The position numbers and the translations under genes are program-made. A stretch of DNA of 64,000 bases from Lewinellaceae bacterium (GTDB lineage: Bacteria; Bacteroidota; Bacteroidia; Chitinophagales; Saprospiraceae). This document shows, piece by piece, positions 62,050 through 64,000 of the stretch. Every line of letters begins with the position of its first letter. Positions within the stretch are counted from its first letter, which is position 1. The notes below the pieces were generated by a model. It did no database searches and was not told the origin of the DNA. It was given only the letters and a program-made list of their open reading frames with translations. Location of the stretch: assembly GCA_020636005.1 (NCBI GenBank), contig JACJYR010000001.1, positions 320,001 through 384,000 of the forward strand, in the 5' to 3' direction.

Positions 62050-62353
62050 CTTTTTGTAAGTCGTTGTTTGAAAATTGTTTGAGTTGTTTGAGTTGTTTGA
62101 GGTTGTTTGAGTTGTTTGAGTAGTTTGATAATTGTCGTTCTTTGACAAATTCTGTGGCGTAAGGAAACCGTTAAAACGGTTTAGCACATAACCGCTTGAT
62201 TTTCAACCCACGACTTAAGTTAAGTCGTGGGTTGAAAATTGGCTGTCACTTAGAGCCGTTTTAACGAATGACCACAAGATTTGTCAAAGAACGACAATTT
62301 TCAAACTACTCAAACAACTTCAAACAACTCAAACAACTTCAAACAACTACTTA
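62050..62353. repeat. Repeat B copy 3 nested in a long inverted word repeat
   Basis: Outer arms: tandem GTTGTTTGA units at 62071-62131 and their inverse (TCAAACAAC) at 62300-62348. Inside are the B ends GTCGTTCTTTGACAAATTCTGTGG (62134 on) and, inverted, GTCGTTCTTTGACAAATCTTGTGG (to 62294), the AACCGTTAAAACGGTT unit and the CCCACGACTTAAG ... CTTAAGTCGTGGG palindrome, which carries a short TTAAG duplication. The whole 280-bp arrangement can fold back on itself between two convergent stops. Confidence 0.85.
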
Positions 62354-64000
62354 TCACTTATTCTCCACCGGCAAAAAGCTATACTGCTCTGCATATTCCA
62401 GCATCTGCTTGGTAAAGTCGTCCGGGTATTCCACCTTAATGTCGGTAATGTTTCCCGTGCCATCCTTTTCTGCCACCAACCTTGGGTTGATGAACCCTCC
62501 ATAGGGTGGGATGTTCAGTTTTTCTGAGCGGGCCAATACCTCGGCGTGGAGGGCTTTGTCCACTTTTACGCCGTAGTTTTCTACCAGGGCCTTGCCTGCC
62601 TCGAAGTCTCCCTGCGACTTGATGCGCTGGATTTCTTTCAGCAGTTCCCCGAACAGCATCCGCAATTTTTCATAATCGTGTATTTCAAAATAGGTCTTGC
62701 CATCCCGGGTCAATTTTTCGATCACGTTGTCCTTTTTGCCCATTTGGTAGGCCCAGTTGGCCACCATCTGGCGGTTGCGCATGTGGGCTTCTTCGATGTC
62801 GTTGCCGGGTTTGATGCGGCGCAGTTGCAGCATCATGCCGTTTTTGATGTAGCTGTCGTATTCAGCCTTGCCAACTTCCAGGCTCGGCATGATGCCCAGT
62901 TCGATTAGCTTGGGGTCGAGGATGTAATACAAGGCGAACAGGTCGGCCCGGCCTTCTTCCAGCGCAGAAGAATAGCCTGGCAGTGTTTGCCCTGGTTGGC
63001 CAACGCCGGGTTCAAGTTGGCCGGAGGCATGGCCGAGCACCTCGTGGAGGGCGGTGTGAAGTTTCCCTCCCAGATCGCCGTATTTGTCGGCCCGCTCTTT
63101 TTCTTCCTGGTCGTTTGAAAACTCTTCAAGCATGCCGGAACCACTGGCATGTTCGTAGGCATCTTCAATGTTGCCGAGGCTGACCGACTTGGAGCCATAC
63201 TCGGTCCGGATCCAGTTGGAGTTGGGCAGATTGACGCCGATGGGGGTGGAAGGGGAGGCATCGCCCGATTCGCCTGCCACTGTCACTACCTTGTAAGTGA
63301 CGCCGGTAACGCTTTTCTTTTTGTGCTGATCCAACAATGGGGAATTGTCTTCAAACCACTGGGCGTTTTTGCTCAGGGTGGACATGCGCTCCGAGGCTTC
63401 AAAATCGGTTATCTGGACAATGGTTTCATAAGAGCCCCTCATGCTCACTGGGTCGTGGTAAACTTCTACGAAACCGTTGATGTAGTCAATGTCGCCCTGC
63501 GTGGCCTGGCACCAGGAGATGTTGTAATCTGCCCATTTTTTCAGGTCGCCCGTTTTATAGTAATCAATGAGTATTTGCAGGGCCTGCTTTTGCTGGTCGT
63601 TTTCAGCAACTTCTACGGCCTTTCCCAGCCACATGATGATTTGGTCAATGGCCGGGCCATACAATCCGCCGGATTTCCACACATTTTCAAAGAGTTTGCC
63701 GTCCTTGCCCTTTTCGAGGCGGCTGTTGAGGCCCCATTCGAGTGGCTTGGGATCTTTGCTGTTCGTTTTTGCTGCGTAAAAGTCGTTGACATCTTTGGTG
63801 GTGACGCCTGGGCCATAGAAGTTGACGGCAGAGGCCAGTACATTGTCCACCCCGGGCCGCTGATCCACCCGTTTAGGATCTTTTTTGGGGTCAAAAATAG
63901 CGGCCATTGCGTCGGCTGACAGGGAGCCGCCCACTTCGGAGAGGTTTTTTTCAAACCAATCCCTGGAAAAGCCGGGCGTGAATTTGTCGTGGGAATAATG
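62354..64000 (-). CDS. Dipeptidyl-peptidase III (M49), truncated by the window edge
   Basis: At least 548 residues; the frame stays open to the right edge, so the N-terminus is missing. Zinc site HEVLGH of the M49 HEXXGH type, in KLHTALHEVLGHASGQLEPG, with the third ligand glutamate in EEGRADLFALYY (family EECRAE). DPP III removes dipeptides from the N-terminus of short peptides. A GTG start at 63934 was considered and rejected because the preceding 22 codons (HYSHDKFTPGFSRDWFEKNLSE) continue the same protein. Convergent with the DUF1111 gene. Confidence 0.95.
   Translation of the reverse strand, partial: HYSHDKFTPGFSRDWFEKNLSEVGGSLSADAMAAIFDPKKDPKRVDQRPGVDNVLASAVNFYGPGVTTKDVNDFYAAKTNSKDPKPLEWGLNSRLEKGKDGKLFENVWKSGGLYGPAIDQIIMWLGKAVEVAENDQQKQALQILIDYYKTGDLKKWADYNISWCQATQGDIDYINGFVEVYHDPVSMRGSYETIVQITDFEASERMSTLSKNAQWFEDNSPLLDQHKKKSVTGVTYKVVTVAGESGDASPSTPIGVNLPNSNWIRTEYGSKSVSLGNIEDAYEHASGSGMLEEFSNDQEEKERADKYGDLGGKLHTALHEVLGHASGQLEPGVGQPGQTLPGYSSALEEGRADLFALYYILDPKLIELGIMPSLEVGKAEYDSYIKNGMMLQLRRIKPGNDIEEAHMRNRQMVANWAYQMGKKDNVIEKLTRDGKTYFEIHDYEKLRMLFGELLKEIQRIKSQGDFEAGKALVENYGVKVDKALHAEVLARSEKLNIPPYGGFINPRLVAEKDGTGNITDIKVEYPDDFTKQMLEYAEQYSFLPVENK

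Noticed and set aside
62071..62131. Tandem GTTGTTTGA units considered as a CRISPR array
   Set aside because: The units are 7-10 bp and adjoin each other without spacers, and no cas genes are in the window.
1..64000. tRNA, rRNA or riboswitch genes
   Set aside because: No cloverleaf-like or conserved riboswitch core was seen by eye in the spacers; a covariance search would be needed to be sure.

Overview
The window looks like a chromosome segment of a Bacteroidota bacterium, most likely from the Saprospiraceae or a nearby marine/freshwater lineage. Four secreted proteins end in a type IX secretion (T9SS) sorting domain. Surface lipoproteins are frequent, ABC permeases are of the 800-residue FtsX type, Shine-Dalgarno sequences are not evident, and a few promoters fit the TAnnTTTG box of this phylum. 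No rRNA, tRNA, CRISPR array or prophage was seen. The taxonomy is inferred from protein families only.

Layout. 0-2.5 kb (minus): a three-gene cytochrome operon (CX4CH lipoprotein, DUF5777-like beta-barrel, membrane-anchored di-heme cytochrome c). 2.7-12 kb: bacilliredoxin, T9SS-exported CocE-type hydrolase, FtsX permease, giant FG-GAP/UnbV lipoprotein. 12-17 kb: a thioredoxin-like exported protein, SDR, DinB-like protein, small lipoprotein and PLP ammonia-lyase. 17-19.6 kb: OmpA lipoprotein and an arsenosugar pair (ArsS and its peroxidase-like partner). 20-26 kb: helical-repeat protein, secreted GH13 amylase, di-heme peroxidase. 26.9-28.9 kb: groES-groEL. 29-34 kb: membrane protein, lipoprotein, DUF4836 protein, AlkD-like DNA glycosylase, CDF metal exporter. 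34-40 kb: second FG-GAP/UnbV T9SS protein, ferredoxin, membrane-tethered TPR-LuxR regulator. 41-42.4 kb: a complete IS4-family (IS231-like) insertion sequence. 42.7-52.4 kb: Asp-box propeller, PD40 propeller, DUF3298 lipoprotein, T9SS subtilase, MscS. 52.9-62 kb: SGNH hydrolase, lipoprotein, His-rich protein plus TonB receptor, then porin, imelysin and DUF1111 di-heme oxidoreductase, which read as metal acquisition. The right edge cuts a dipeptidyl-peptidase III gene.

The most unusual content is between the genes. Family A (five copies, one of them split by the IS, plus one decayed copy) is a ~105-bp unit built from two back-to-back terminator-like hairpins. Family B (three copies) is a ~150-bp MITE-like unit with terminal inverted repeats containing GTTCTTTGACAAA, which resembles the rRNA antitermination boxA, around nested palindromes. 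A relative with similar ends but a different core (26.4 kb) lies upstream of groES, and two further palindromic units (C at 40.2 kb, E at 37.2 kb) follow the same plan with other ends. Two of the three B copies sit directly before a gene start in the same orientation. The IS landed exactly in the stem of an A copy and left a 13-bp duplication. Many short spacers also carry a private 7-11-bp word repeated in tandem or inverted. I regard this layered palindromic repeat system as the best candidate for something undescribed; the protein-coding part is mostly recognisable families.
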